Part shown: positions 8,373-16,900 of the stretch, piece by piece | How the letters are laid out: each line of letters opens with the position of its first letter | Numbering within the stretch: the first letter of the stretch is position 1 | Assembly (NCBI RefSeq): GCF_004793545.1 | Contig: NZ_SRYA01000046.1 | Span: forward strand, 1-37,631 | Source of the DNA: Petralouisia muris | GTDB taxonomy: Bacteria; Bacillota; Clostridia; Lachnospirales; Lachnospiraceae | Length of the DNA: 37,631 bases | Reading direction: 5' to 3' | The notes under the pieces: model-generated | Told to the model about the DNA's origin: nothing | What the model saw: the letters and a program-made list of their open reading frames with translations, nothing else | Database searches by the model: none | Translations under genes and position numbers: made by a program

Positions 8373-8999
8373 ATGAATATTATCATTGTAGATGACGACC
8401 AATTTGTTTCTCTTTCTTTGAAAACCATTCTGGAATCCTCGGGAGAAATCAATGTTCTGGGAATTGGAAATAACGGAAAAGAGGCTGTCGCCCTTTATGA
8501 AACATACCGCCCGGAAGTCCTTCTTATGGATATCCGAATGGATGAAATGACTGGCTTGGAAGCTGCTGAAATCATTTTAAAGCGGCATTCAGAAGCAAAG
8601 ATCTTGTTTCTGACTACATTTCTGGATGATGAATATATTGTTCAGTCACTGCTGCTGGGTGCAAAAGGATATATTTTGAAGCAGGATTTTGAAAGCCTGC
8701 TGCCCTCTTTAAAAGCCGTGGCAAAAGGACAGAATGTGTTCGGAAATGAAATCATTACCCGGCTTCCTGATTTCCTGGCTTCTGTGAACCATTCCCAATA
8801 TGACTATTCCGCCAAAGGAATCACAGACAAGGAACTGGAAATCATTGAACTGGTGGCAAAAGGGCGCAGCAACCGGGAAATTGCCGGACAGCTTTACCTG
8901 AGTGAAGGAACTGTCCGGAATTACTTGAGCGCCATTTTAGAAAAGCTGGAACTGCGGGATCGTACTCAGCTTGCAGTTTTTTACCTGACGGAACAATGA
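8373..8999 (+). CDS. LuxR/NarL-family response regulator (LnrK-like)
   Basis: The 208-residue regulator has a receiver domain with the acidic pair DDD near residues 7-9, phospho-acceptor Asp53 in LLMDIRM, a conserved Thr (LTTF) and Lys (AKGYILK). A LuxR-type helix-turn-helix follows, with ITDKELEIIELVAKGRSNREIA and EGTVRNYLS segments in the last 65 residues. AAAGGAG precedes the ATG, and the gene is 15 bp downstream of the kinase, so they are co-transcribed. The likely target is the divergent ABC operon promoter in 6869-7133. Confidence 0.93.
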   Translation: MNIIIVDDDQFVSLSLKTILESSGEINVLGIGNNGKEAVALYETYRPEVLLMDIRMDEMTGLEAAEIILKRHSEAKILFLTTFLDDEYIVQSLLLGAKGYILKQDFESLLPSLKAVAKGQNVFGNEIITRLPDFLASVNHSQYDYSAKGITDKELEIIELVAKGRSNREIAGQLYLSEGTVRNYLSAILEKLELRDRTQLAVFYLTEQ

Positions 9000-9071
9000 T
9001 GCCAGACTCTTATCCTATGGATGCGGGAAACAGAACGCAGGGCAAGATGGAAATTTTCACTCCTGTTTTCT

Positions 9072-9623
9072 TTAAGAACATTCTTTCAGCAATACCTGGA
9101 GAATCATAATATGATATTCCTCATCCTTTATGATTCTCTCCAAAACCTGGTTGACACAATCGTCTTTGATCACTTTCATATGCATCCGATATTGATTGAT
9201 GGCTGATTTCTCCGCTTCGATATCAGCCAGAATCATATTTCTGACATTTTCAGAAATACTAAGGAACCCCGGCGTCCACATCACATTTCTGCCATTTTGA
9301 CGCCTTGCAACAAAATCTACAGTTCCCCCTAACAGATAAATCAGTTCCCCCAGCTTTTGCAAATGCATCATTTCCGCCATGGCAATTCCCAGAATTGTTT
9401 TTGCCAGGGGGCATTTTTCGCAGGACATGCGGTTTTCATTATTAATATACTGAGTAATTGCAGACAACTCAGAGGTCGCCCCGCAGTAATCCACACTGAG
9501 AAGATTTGCATATACCTGATTTTTCGCCCTGACCTGAATATCAGGATAAGGTAAATCTACCATAATTGGCTTAACGCCTGCAAAACCGCAGGTATTTGTA
9601 AGTAGGTTTTGGTTCGCTTCCAT
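9072..9623 (-). CDS. ferritin-like di-iron protein
   Basis: The protein has 183 residues from the ATG at 9623; a GTG two codons earlier (9629) is an alternative and the ribosome binding site (AAGAAG) is weak for both. Two E/ExxH half-sites are visible: Glu52 with E84-x2-H87, and Glu137 with E168-x2-H171, the four-helix di-metal pattern of rubrerythrin/ferritin-like proteins. A C-x2-C (68-71) lies in the loop after helix 1. No rubredoxin domain is present. The first 40 residues resemble the N-terminal extension of the spore-coat/manganese-catalase-like branch, but this is not decisive. A role in iron or peroxide handling is inferred. The gene is alone on its strand, convergent with the response regulator. 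Confidence 0.7.
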   Translation of the reverse strand: MEANQNLLTNTCGFAGVKPIMVDLPYPDIQVRAKNQVYANLLSVDYCGATSELSAITQYINNENRMSCEKCPLAKTILGIAMAEMMHLQKLGELIYLLGGTVDFVARRQNGRNVMWTPGFLSISENVRNMILADIEAEKSAINQYRMHMKVIKDDCVNQVLERIIKDEEYHIMILQVLLKECS

Positions 9624-9824
9624 ACACACAACGCTTCTTTGTCTTATCTTTATGATAGTATATTACAATTTCAGGATAATGTGAGGATTACAGGATAACA
9701 AACAATTTTCTTTTTTCTCTGAATCGATCTCTCTTTGCTGCAGAAAGGCTTAACGTTTCAACAATAAACTTGGGAACTTTGCTACAGACCCCTCCTTTCA
9801 TTCCCAAAATTATATGATGATGAT

Positions 9825-9878
9825 CAAAAAATAACTATATATCAATACCAGAAAATACTTTCTAATACTCATATATAG
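9825..9878 (-). terminator. terminator of the tRNA operon
   Basis: On minus, CTATATAT pairs with ATATATAG, and after one G-G mismatch 11 further pairs form (with G-U) around a GTAT loop. TTATTTTTTG follows. It lies 36 bp after tRNA-Met. The rest of 9630-9824 shows no gene that I can support. Confidence 0.8.
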
Positions 9879-9913
9879 CCATTCTCCATATCTTACCATA
9901 TTAAAATTCTTAG

Positions 9914-9987
9914 TAGCGGAAGAGGGATTTGAACCCCCGACACCACGGGTATGAACCGTGTGCTCTCGCCAACTGAGCTATTCCGCC
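9914..9987 (-). tRNA. tRNA-Met (CAT), elongator type
   Basis: A 74 nt cloverleaf: acceptor GGCGGAA/TTCCGCT with G1-U72, D-arm GCTC/GAGC, anticodon stem CACGG/CCGTG with loop TTCATAC, and T-arm GGGGG-TTCAAAT-CCCTC. G1-U72 and the lack of the three G-C anticodon-stem pairs argue against initiator tRNA. A tRNA-Ile with CAT (lysidine) cannot be fully excluded. CCA is not encoded. Confidence 0.92.
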
Positions 9988-10020
9988 ATATTCTATCTTA
10001 TCTTGCAGTTACCTGCAAAA

Positions 10021-10093
10021 TGGGACCTACAGGGCTCGAACCTGTGACCCTCTGCTTGTAAGGCAGATGCTCTCCCAGCTGAGCTAAGATCCC
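10021..10093 (-). tRNA. tRNA-Val (TAC)
   Basis: A 73 nt cloverleaf: acceptor GGGATCT/AGGTCCC, D-arm GCTC/GAGC, anticodon stem TCTGC/GCAGA with loop CTTACAA (anticodon TAC), and T-arm ACAGG-TTCGAGC-CCTGT. CCA is not encoded. It is transcribed ahead of tRNA-Met from the same promoter. Confidence 0.96.
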
Positions 10094-10140
10094 ATGGTAT
10101 TTGCAGTTCTCTGTGCTTGCTTATTGCCGACTGCTTGACT

Positions 10141-10170
10141 ATTATAATACTATTTCAGGACAAAAGTCAA
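10141..10170 (-). promoter_or_regulatory. promoter of the tRNA-Val/tRNA-Met operon
   Basis: On minus, TTGACT (10165-10170), an 18 bp spacer and a perfect TATAAT (10141-10146) lie about 40 bp upstream of tRNA-Val. Confidence 0.8.
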
Positions 10171-10229
10171 TAGTTTTTTACAAAATTTTTCTAATTTTTT
10201 TCTTCCCTGATTTTCCCTTGCAAAAGTCC

Positions 10230-10258
10230 TTGAATTTTCTAACTTTACCGTCTACAAT
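10230..10258 (+). promoter_or_regulatory. promoter of the HAD gene leader
   Basis: TTGAAT (10230-10235), a 17 bp spacer and TACAAT (10253-10258) predict a start near 10265 and a leader of about 163 nt. Confidence 0.6.
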
Positions 10259-10276
10259 ACTCCTGTTCCTACATTT

Positions 10277-10382
10277 CATCTGTTATCTATATCTGGCATT
10301 AAAAAATTGCCAGATATGCAGCCCCACCAGGGGATGCGCACTCACACGAAGACGCCGCAAGCGGTCGTGCTCAGCGCAGATG
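10277..10382 (+). ncRNA. structured RNA in the HAD gene leader, class not recognised
   Basis: Four helices can be drawn in series. P1 is CATCT/AGATG (10277-10281 with 10378-10382), closing a junction. P2 is a perfect 10 bp stem, ATATCTGGCA with TGCCAGATAT (10289-10317). P3 is CCCC-ACCA-GGGG (10322-10333). P4 is GCGC/GCGC (10336-10377) with an internal CACGA/TCGTG stem and a GC-rich tip. The GC-rich P4 stands out in AT-rich surroundings. The ribosome binding site AGGAGGAG lies 35 nt further on. No U-run follows, so any control would act on translation or through a protein. I tried to match it to known riboswitch and ribozyme cores without success. Confidence 0.5.
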
Positions 10383-10427
10383 ACAATAATTAATCGCCAT
10401 CTACATATTTCACTAGGAGGAGATTTC

Positions 10428-11285
10428 ATGAATGCAAAACAAACCTATCAACTGGTCGCCCTGGATTTGGACGGCACTCTGCTGAATTCAGAGGGAAAGA
10501 TATCCAATGAAAACAAAGCTGCCATCAGAAAAGCAGCGAAACAAGGAGTTTCTTTTGCCATTGCCACCGGCCGGCCCTACTGCGGACTTCCTATTAATGT
10601 AATGGATGAACTGGGCATCCATTACGCCATCACCACAAACGGAGCTGGAATCTACAAAATTCCTGACAAAGAATGCCTCTTTGAACAGTGTATGCCTGCA
10701 GATCTGGTTCTTGATATTCTGAAACAACTGCTGCAGTTGGAAATCCATATGGATTTGTTCATTCACGGAGACGCCTATACTCCCGCCCAATGCCGTGAAA
10801 CCCTTGCAAAAATTACAGTTTTGCCGCCATCCCTGAAAAAATATATTACTTCCACCCGGAAATGCCTGCCTGATATCCTGGCTTTCATTCAGGAAAACCA
10901 GTTTCCCGTCCAGAAACTAACCTTGAATTTTATGACAAATCCAGACGGAACCTACATAGACCGGGAACAAACCATTCAGATTCTGAATCAATATCCAGAA
11001 ATCAACTTTCTTTCCGGCGGTTACGGAAATCTGGAATTTGCATATGCCGGAATCACCAAAGCAAAAGGCTTATCTTTTCTCTGCAAACGCCTGAACATTC
11101 CCCTGGAGCGGACCATTGCCTGCGGAGACAGTGAGAACGATCTGGATATCATCAAAGCTGCCGGGCTGGGCGTTGCCATGGCTAACGCCCCTGAAGACAT
11201 CCGCCGCCAGGCCGATGCAGTCACTCTGAGCAATGATGACCATGGCGTTGCTGTTATATTGGATAAGTATCAATTGTTGTTATAG
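10428..11285 (+). CDS. Cof-type HAD-IIB phosphatase
   Basis: The 285-residue protein starts at the ATG at 10428, preceded by AGGAGGAG. Motif I is LDLDGTLL, with nucleophile Asp13 and acid/base Asp15. A C2B cap domain fills the middle. Motif III Lys is in TKAKGLSFL, and motif IV is GDSENDLDII followed by GLGVAMANAPEDIR. These features define the Cof/YidA-like sugar-phosphate or nucleotide phosphatases; the precise substrate cannot be read from sequence. It stands alone downstream of a structured leader and is divergent from the tRNA operon. Confidence 0.93.
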   Translation: MNAKQTYQLVALDLDGTLLNSEGKISNENKAAIRKAAKQGVSFAIATGRPYCGLPINVMDELGIHYAITTNGAGIYKIPDKECLFEQCMPADLVLDILKQLLQLEIHMDLFIHGDAYTPAQCRETLAKITVLPPSLKKYITSTRKCLPDILAFIQENQFPVQKLTLNFMTNPDGTYIDREQTIQILNQYPEINFLSGGYGNLEFAYAGITKAKGLSFLCKRLNIPLERTIACGDSENDLDIIKAAGLGVAMANAPEDIRRQADAVTLSNDDHGVAVILDKYQLLL

Positions 11286-11345
11286 TACTTTAATCATAAC
11301 TTTTTCATGGATTTCACATTTTTTTCTTATATTTTTCACAAAATA

Positions 11346-11375
11346 TTGACAATTCGGGAACCTATGTGATACATT
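11346..11375 (+). promoter_or_regulatory. promoter of the secreted beta-sandwich protein gene
   Basis: A perfect TTGACA (11346-11351) is followed at 18 bp by TACATT (11370-11375), about 65 bp before the start codon. Confidence 0.6.
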
Positions 11376-11439
11376 ATTACAGACAGGATATGTGAAAAGT
11401 TCTGCCAAATAGACTAAGAACAGGAAAGGAACATGCGTT

Positions 11440-12318
11440 ATGAAGAAAGGAAGAAAATGCAACAAAATTGTAAGTCTTGTACTTGCAGCAATTATGATGG
11501 TTTCTGTATTCGCCGTTTCAACACCTGAGCAGGTGCAGGCAGCAGGAAAACTGAGCTTTAAAGGTAGCGGCAAATCAACTGTAACAATAACGGATGACGA
11601 ATGTACATATGTCACAGGAAAAGAAACTTATATTAAATTTAAACCATCTAAGACAGGATATATCACTGTTACACTTAAGAATAATTCCACTGCTGCAAGC
11701 GGCGGCGCAGCGGGTTACTTAACTTTTTGCAACGGAAGTAAAAGCGCTATTGGCCAGAATCGTGAATATTATGATACCGTTGGCGAAGGTTCTCGTTACT
11801 ACACAAGAACCTACGGTGTAAAAAAAGGAAAAACATATTATTTCAAAATTGAAAGCGTAGGCGGAGTAAAGATTACTGCAAGCGCTGTTTCCGCAGCAAA
11901 AGGCACCAATAACACCAGATCCAAAGCAAAAACTCTTGCCAAAAATAAAACTGTAAAAGGCCTTATTATTGCTGGCGAAAACAAAGCAGACTGGTATAAA
12001 ATCAAGGTTACCAAAAGACAGCAGGTAAAGATAAATTATAATGTTAAGACAAACGGCGCTCAATACTCCAGCGGTATGGTTAGTTATTATAATGGACTTA
12101 AGATTGCTCTTTATCAGAAAAATGGAAAGCCATTTGCTGATGGTTCAAATTATTATGCATTAGCAAATATTAAGAATCCAAAGGATGTGGATGGACCTTA
12201 TTATCTTTATAACAGCTATACCGGTAAAAGATCTGGAATTGATCCAGGAACCTATTATATCAAAGTAGAACGCTATAACAGAACTTCTTCCGGTTACTAT
12301 ACCATTAAATGGAAATAA
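11440..12318 (+). CDS. secreted protein with PPC-like beta-sandwich domains
   Basis: This 292-residue protein begins MKKGRKCNK, a hydrophobic core and a VQAA cleavage site near residue 35, so it is exported by Sec. There is no lipobox, LPxTG motif or other clear anchor. Two beta-rich domains follow: about residues 38-150, and about 155-292 with a KADWYKIKVT segment and a final GTYYIKVERY-SGYYTIKW strand pair. This is the pattern of bacterial pre-peptidase C-terminal (PPC-like) domains. No catalytic domain is seen, so it may be an adhesin or a surface-associated binding protein. The gene is visibly more A/T-rich in codon use (AAA, AAT, TAT, ATT) than its neighbours. GGAAAGGA precedes the ATG. 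Confidence 0.75.
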   Translation: MKKGRKCNKIVSLVLAAIMMVSVFAVSTPEQVQAAGKLSFKGSGKSTVTITDDECTYVTGKETYIKFKPSKTGYITVTLKNNSTAASGGAAGYLTFCNGSKSAIGQNREYYDTVGEGSRYYTRTYGVKKGKTYYFKIESVGGVKITASAVSAAKGTNNTRSKAKTLAKNKTVKGLIIAGENKADWYKIKVTKRQQVKINYNVKTNGAQYSSGMVSYYNGLKIALYQKNGKPFADGSNYYALANIKNPKDVDGPYYLYNSYTGKRSGIDPGTYYIKVERYNRTSSGYYTIKWK

Positions 12319-12331
12319 TTTTATAATGCAT

Positions 12332-12362
12332 AAAGCAGCAGATATCATCTGCTGCTTTATTT
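12332..12362 (+). terminator. strong intrinsic terminator
   Basis: AAAGCAGCAGAT and ATCTGCTGCTTT form a perfect 12 bp stem with an ATC loop, followed by ATTTT. It lies 13 bp after the secreted protein gene. The following 12363-12576 shows no feature that I can support. Confidence 0.9.
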
Positions 12363-12576
12363 TGTGTCTCTGTTCTGCTCGTTCCATTGTTGAAGGTTGC
12401 TATTCCGGCATTACTTTTGATGAAAGAGAAATCTATAATTTTGTTACTGTATATCCTGCCACATATGGAAGGATATCCCATTTGGGAGTTCCAAATAATT
12501 CCGCTTCTCAATCTCTCCGTTCCCCAGTCGTCTACAGTTCCGAATATTGCACAACAGTTAAAGAAAATAATACCCA

Positions 12577-13041
12577 TCATCCTCCGCAATTTCCAAACAC
12601 CCCAAAATATTCCCGGGCCTTTTGCAAAGATATATTCAGCTTTTTTTGTAATCTCTCTAAGATATCTGCGTCTTTCAGTTGGAATTCAATTCCCATTTCT
12701 ATGATTTCCACTGCTCTTCCTTCTTCTCTTCCTTTCTTCATCCCTTCTTCTCTTCCCTTCTTCATCCCTTCAATTCTTCCTTCTTCCGCAATCTCCTCGA
12801 ATAACGTGCACATGTTCCATTCCCCTTTCTCAAAAGCGTTGTAATCTATTTTCGCATTCGCCGCTCCCGCCACGGCCATCAGCGTTTCCTTGTCCACTCC
12901 ATGCTCTTCGCTGTAGCGAATCGCTTTCTCCAGTTTCGTCCTGCATTCTGTCTGCATCTTTAAAATCACATCCCCGATTCCTTCCTGCATTCTGTCTGTA
13001 CCATTAAAACACATCATCCAGTTCCTTCCTGCATACATCAT
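12577..13041 (-). pseudogene. C-terminal remnant of an Rpn-family (PD-(D/E)XK) recombination-promoting nuclease
   Basis: This frame encodes 154 residues resembling the C-terminal third of Rpn/transposase_31-like proteins of Lachnospiraceae: an ECRTKLEKAIRYSEEHGV segment, NMCTLFEEIAEEGR, two copies of the charged MKKGREEG repeat and a final LQKKL helix. The N-terminal nuclease core is absent. The beginning (12945-13041) is an imperfect tandem duplication of about 44 bp starting ATGCAGGAAGGAA, which suggests slippage after decay. No ribosome binding site is evident. It sits directly downstream of the AbiEi-like gene on the same strand. Confidence 0.65.
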
Positions 13042-13073
13042 TCAGCTTTCATTGCATATTTATTACAGAACCA

Positions 13074-13703
13074 TTACTGCATAAAGTTCTTCCTGACCCG
13101 GAACAACTCGGCATATTTCAATAATCTCTGATACTCCTCCCTTTCCATATCCTTACCGTCTGCATGAGAGATTGCATCGAAATGCATTGCTCCATATCCC
13201 GTTTCTGAACATATGGCTTCCGCTTCTTTCACTTTACCCAGGCGGATCAAATCACAAATGCTCCTCTCCACATCATAAATCCGGTAGCTGCCGAATACAG
13301 TGTCTATCTTTTTCTGCGCAACTTTATAATAATTCGGTGAAAAATAATGCCGCTCCACAGGAAAATTCATCTTCATCAGGCTTCGGTCTGTTCTCTCAGT
13401 GGCAACTGCAAGAGCTTCCGGTTCCTGCCTTGCAGCTCCCTGGTAAAAACAGGCACTCTCCAAACAAATAACTGCTCTCGGATTACTCAGGGATACCTCA
13501 ATGCACTTGTAATCCATTGGCTTACTATGTCCGCATCGTATCATCCAATAATAGCCATGGCATATCTTCTCCAGATATTCCTCTTCTGTCAATGCGGCAA
13601 TCTGGCGGTTTGTAAATCCCTCTTCCAAAAGCTCCCGCGTTCCAATATAACCTGTATATTTCTGATACAGGTCATTCAGCTTACCATATGTACTATTCCT
13701 CAT
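13074..13703 (-). CDS. AbiEi-like antitoxin/transcriptional regulator without visible AbiEii toxin
   Basis: The 209-residue protein starts at the ATG at 13703, with AGAGGG 7 bp before it; an ATG 21 bp earlier has no ribosome binding site and would fall almost at the predicted transcription start. The first 55 residues fit the winged helix of type IV AbiEi antitoxins (GYIGTRELLEEGFTNRQIA, then LEKICHGYYWM). The middle and C-terminal parts (residues about 65-185, with YRIYDVERSICDLIR) match the AbiEi C-terminal domain, which binds DNA and opposes the AbiEii nucleotidyltransferase. No AbiEii gene is nearby; an Rpn remnant occupies the downstream place. It may be a solitary regulator or an orphan antitoxin. 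Confidence 0.75.
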   Translation of the reverse strand: MRNSTYGKLNDLYQKYTGYIGTRELLEEGFTNRQIAALTEEEYLEKICHGYYWMIRCGHSKPMDYKCIEVSLSNPRAVICLESACFYQGAARQEPEALAVATERTDRSLMKMNFPVERHYFSPNYYKVAQKKIDTVFGSYRIYDVERSICDLIRLGKVKEAEAICSETGYGAMHFDAISHADGKDMEREEYQRLLKYAELFRVRKNFMQ

Positions 13704-13738
13704 TCTTATACCCTCTGTCTGCATTTTTTATTACACAT

Positions 13739-13767
13739 ATCTTAGCATTTTTTCAGACACACGTCAA
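13739..13767 (-). promoter_or_regulatory. promoter of the AbiEi-like gene
   Basis: On minus, TTGACG (13762-13767), 17 bp and TAAGAT (13739-13744) with a TG extension give a short leader and support the start at 13703. Confidence 0.75.
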
Positions 13768-13809
13768 TATTCCTGGTAAAATCGGCATAAAATTTCTTTC
13801 AATATTGCT

Positions 13810-13840
13810 GAAAAAGGAGCTGTCAGGAAATGACAGCCCC
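13810..13840 (-). terminator. purL terminator
   Basis: On minus, GGGGCTGTCA pairs with TGACAGCTCC (one G-U) around TTTCC, followed by TTTTTC. It lies about 95 bp beyond the purL stop. A second dyad, TGTGAACC/GGTTCACA (13885-13916), lies in between without a U-run. Confidence 0.85.
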
Positions 13841-13933
13841 TATGATATCTTTTACAGCGCCCTTCTTCAGAACTTTTTATCCCTGTGAACCAAAGGATTA
13901 GCCAACAGGTTCACATTATTTTAAGAAATCTTT

Positions 13934-16900
13934 TTATCTAAAATATGCCACTCCGCTCTCAAACAGCTTCATGTCCTGCTCTCCATAAATATTTATGGCT
14001 ATGCCCTGGCCTCGGCGCTCTGAGTGCGCCATCTTACCCAAAACTCTTCCGTCCGGGCTGGTAATCCCTTCAATCGCCATGTAAGAGCCATTAATATTCC
14101 ACTCTTCGTCCATCGTAGGCGCGCCTGTCTCATTGACATACTGGGTTGCTACCTGACCATTGGCAAATAACTTGTCCAGCCATTCCTTCGGCGCAACAAA
14201 ACGCCCTTCGCCATGGGATGCCGGATTACAGTATATTCCGCCTGATTTTGCCTGTGCCAGCCAAGGAGATTTATTGGTTACCACCTTGGTGTATACCATT
14301 TTGGAGATATGGCGTCCAATGGTATTATAGGTCAATGTTGGAGAATCTTCACTTTGCTGCCTGATTTCACCGTAAGGCACCAGCCCCAGCTTAATCAATG
14401 CCTGGAATCCATTGCAGATTCCCAGCATCAGGCCGTCTCTCTGCTGCAGTAACCGGTTGACTGCCTCTGCCATTTTCTCATTGCGGAATGCAGTTGCAAA
14501 GAATTTTGCACTTCCTTCCGGCTCATCCCCTGCGGAAAAACCGCCCGGAAACATAATAATCTGAGACTGCTCAATGGCTTTGACAAATACATCCACGGAA
14601 TCTCTGATATCTTCTGCACTTAAATTTTTAAATACTTTCACAATGGCATCGGCTCCGGCGCGTTCAAAGGCTTTCGCACTGTCATACTCGCAGTTGGTTC
14701 CGGGGAACACAGGAATAAACACTTTCGGCCTTGCCGTTTTATGCCTGCATACATAAATATTTTCCGTACGGAACACATCTGTTTTGAGCTCTTCTCTGCT
14801 TTCCACTGCAACCGTTGGAAATACTTTTTCCAGCGTGCCGGTCCATGCACCAATCGCTTCTTCCATTGCAATTACGGTATCGCCGTAAATAAATTTCTGT
14901 ATATCATTCACTTCACCGATTACTCTGCAGTAAGACAAATGTCCGCAGCCAGCCCCTTCTGCTGCCTGAGCAGTCTCAGCTTTCTGAATGCCTTCCGCTG
15001 CCTGAGCAGTCTCAGCTTTCTGAATGCCATTCCCTTTCTCGTACCCTTTCATAGCAGCCTGAATGGTTTCTTCCACCAAATCCACCTTATCTGCAGGAAC
15101 CTCCGCAATCAGCTTGCCGAAATGAGGGGAAAACATGCAGTCTTCGCACACATCCTGTTCCATGGTAACGCCCAGCTTATTTCCAAACGCCATTTTGCTG
15201 ACGGCCGCCGCAATGCCTTTTCCATCCAGCGCATAGGCGGATACGATGGCTTTCTGCTGAATCAGCAAATGAATCGCGTCGTATAATTTCATCACCTGAC
15301 CGTACACCGGCAAATCATATTCATCTGTTGCAATTTTAAATATCATAATCTTATTTCCCGGCTGCTTCAGTTCCGGCGTGATAATATCCTGCTCTTTTGC
15401 CACATCCACTGCAAAGGAGACCAGAGTAGGGGGCACATCGATCTCATTGAAGGTTCCAGACATAGAATCTTTTCCGCCGATGGAGGGAAGCCCAAAGCCG
15501 ATCTGGGCGCTGTACGCTCCCAAAAGCGCGGCAAAAGGCTGGCTCCAGCGGCTGGGTTCTTCACTCATCCTGCGGAAATACTCCTGGAAGGTAAAACGTA
15601 TTTTCTTATAATCTCCGCCTGCCGCTACGATTCTTGCCATAGACTCCAGCACCGCATAAACTGCTCCATGATAAGGGCTCCAGGAAGACAATTCCGGATC
15701 AAATCCATAAGCCATCATGGTTACAGCATCGCATTTTCCGGTATCTACCGGAAGCTTCGCCACCATGCTCTGGGTTTCTGTCAGCTGATATTTTCCGCCG
15801 TAAGGCATAAACACGCTGCCTGCGCCGATGGAACCATCAAACATTTCCACCAGCCCCTTCTGAGAGCACACATTCAGATCAGACAAGGCGGCAAGCCAGG
15901 CTTCTTTCACATTTCCTTTTTCCAGCGCCTTCACAACAGCAGCAATCTCTTTTTTCTCAAAAAAATTATCTTCTTTTGAAGGAATGTCAACCGCTACCGT
16001 GGTTTCCTGGTGGGCTCCGTTGGTATTCAGAAACGCCCTGGAAATATTTACAATTTCCTTGTCTCTCCATTCCAGAATCAATCTCGGTTCCTCTGTTACC
16101 GCCGCCACTTCAACGGCTTCCAGGTTCTCTTCCTTTGCGTAATCCAGAAACTGCTTCACATCCTCCGGGGCAACCACAACCGCCATACGTTCCTGGGACT
16201 CAGAAATGGCAATTTCTGTTCCGTCCAGACCTGCATATTTCTTGGGAACCTTATCCAACTGGACGCGAAGCCCGTCTGCCAGCTCGCCGATTGCCACCGA
16301 TACGCCGCCTGCGCCGAAATCATTGCATTTCTTAATGATATGGGCTACTTCTTCCCGGCGGAACAGCCGCTGAATCTTACGCTCTGTAGGGGGATTTCCC
16401 TTCTGCACTTCTGCGCCGCATACTGCGGTGGATTCTGTATTATGCGCCTTGGAGGAGCCTGTAGCGCCGCCGATTCCGTCACGTCCAGTCCGTCCTCCCA
16501 GCAGAATAATCACATCTCCCGGATCGGAAGTAAGACGCTGTACCGCCCGCCTTGGAGCCGCTCCCATTACAGCGCCGATTTCCATACGCTTTGCCGCATA
16601 ATTGGGATGGTAAATTTCCTTCACGTATCCCGTTGCCAATCCGATCTGGTTGCCATAAGAGCTGTATCCATGAGCCGCCTGTCTTACCAGCTTTTTCTGG
16701 GGCAGCTTGCCTTCCATGGTTTCTGACACAGAACGGGTCGGATCTGCCGCACCGGTTACACGCATTGCCTGATAGACATAAGTACGACCGGAAAGCGGAT
16801 CCCGGATGGCCCCTCCCAAACAGGTAGCCGCACCGCCGAAAGGCTCGATCTCTGTGGGATGGTTGTGGGTCTCATTTTTAAAGTTCACCAGCCATTCCTC

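Noticed and set aside
9630-9824. Small gene between ferritin-like gene and tRNA operon
   Set aside because: No frame has a ribosome binding site with a plausible product; AT-rich intergenic sequence.
10336-10377. Twister or twister-sister ribozyme core
   Set aside because: CGCAAG and GCTCA elements are reminiscent, but the remaining conserved residues and helix order do not fit; left as an unclassified structure.
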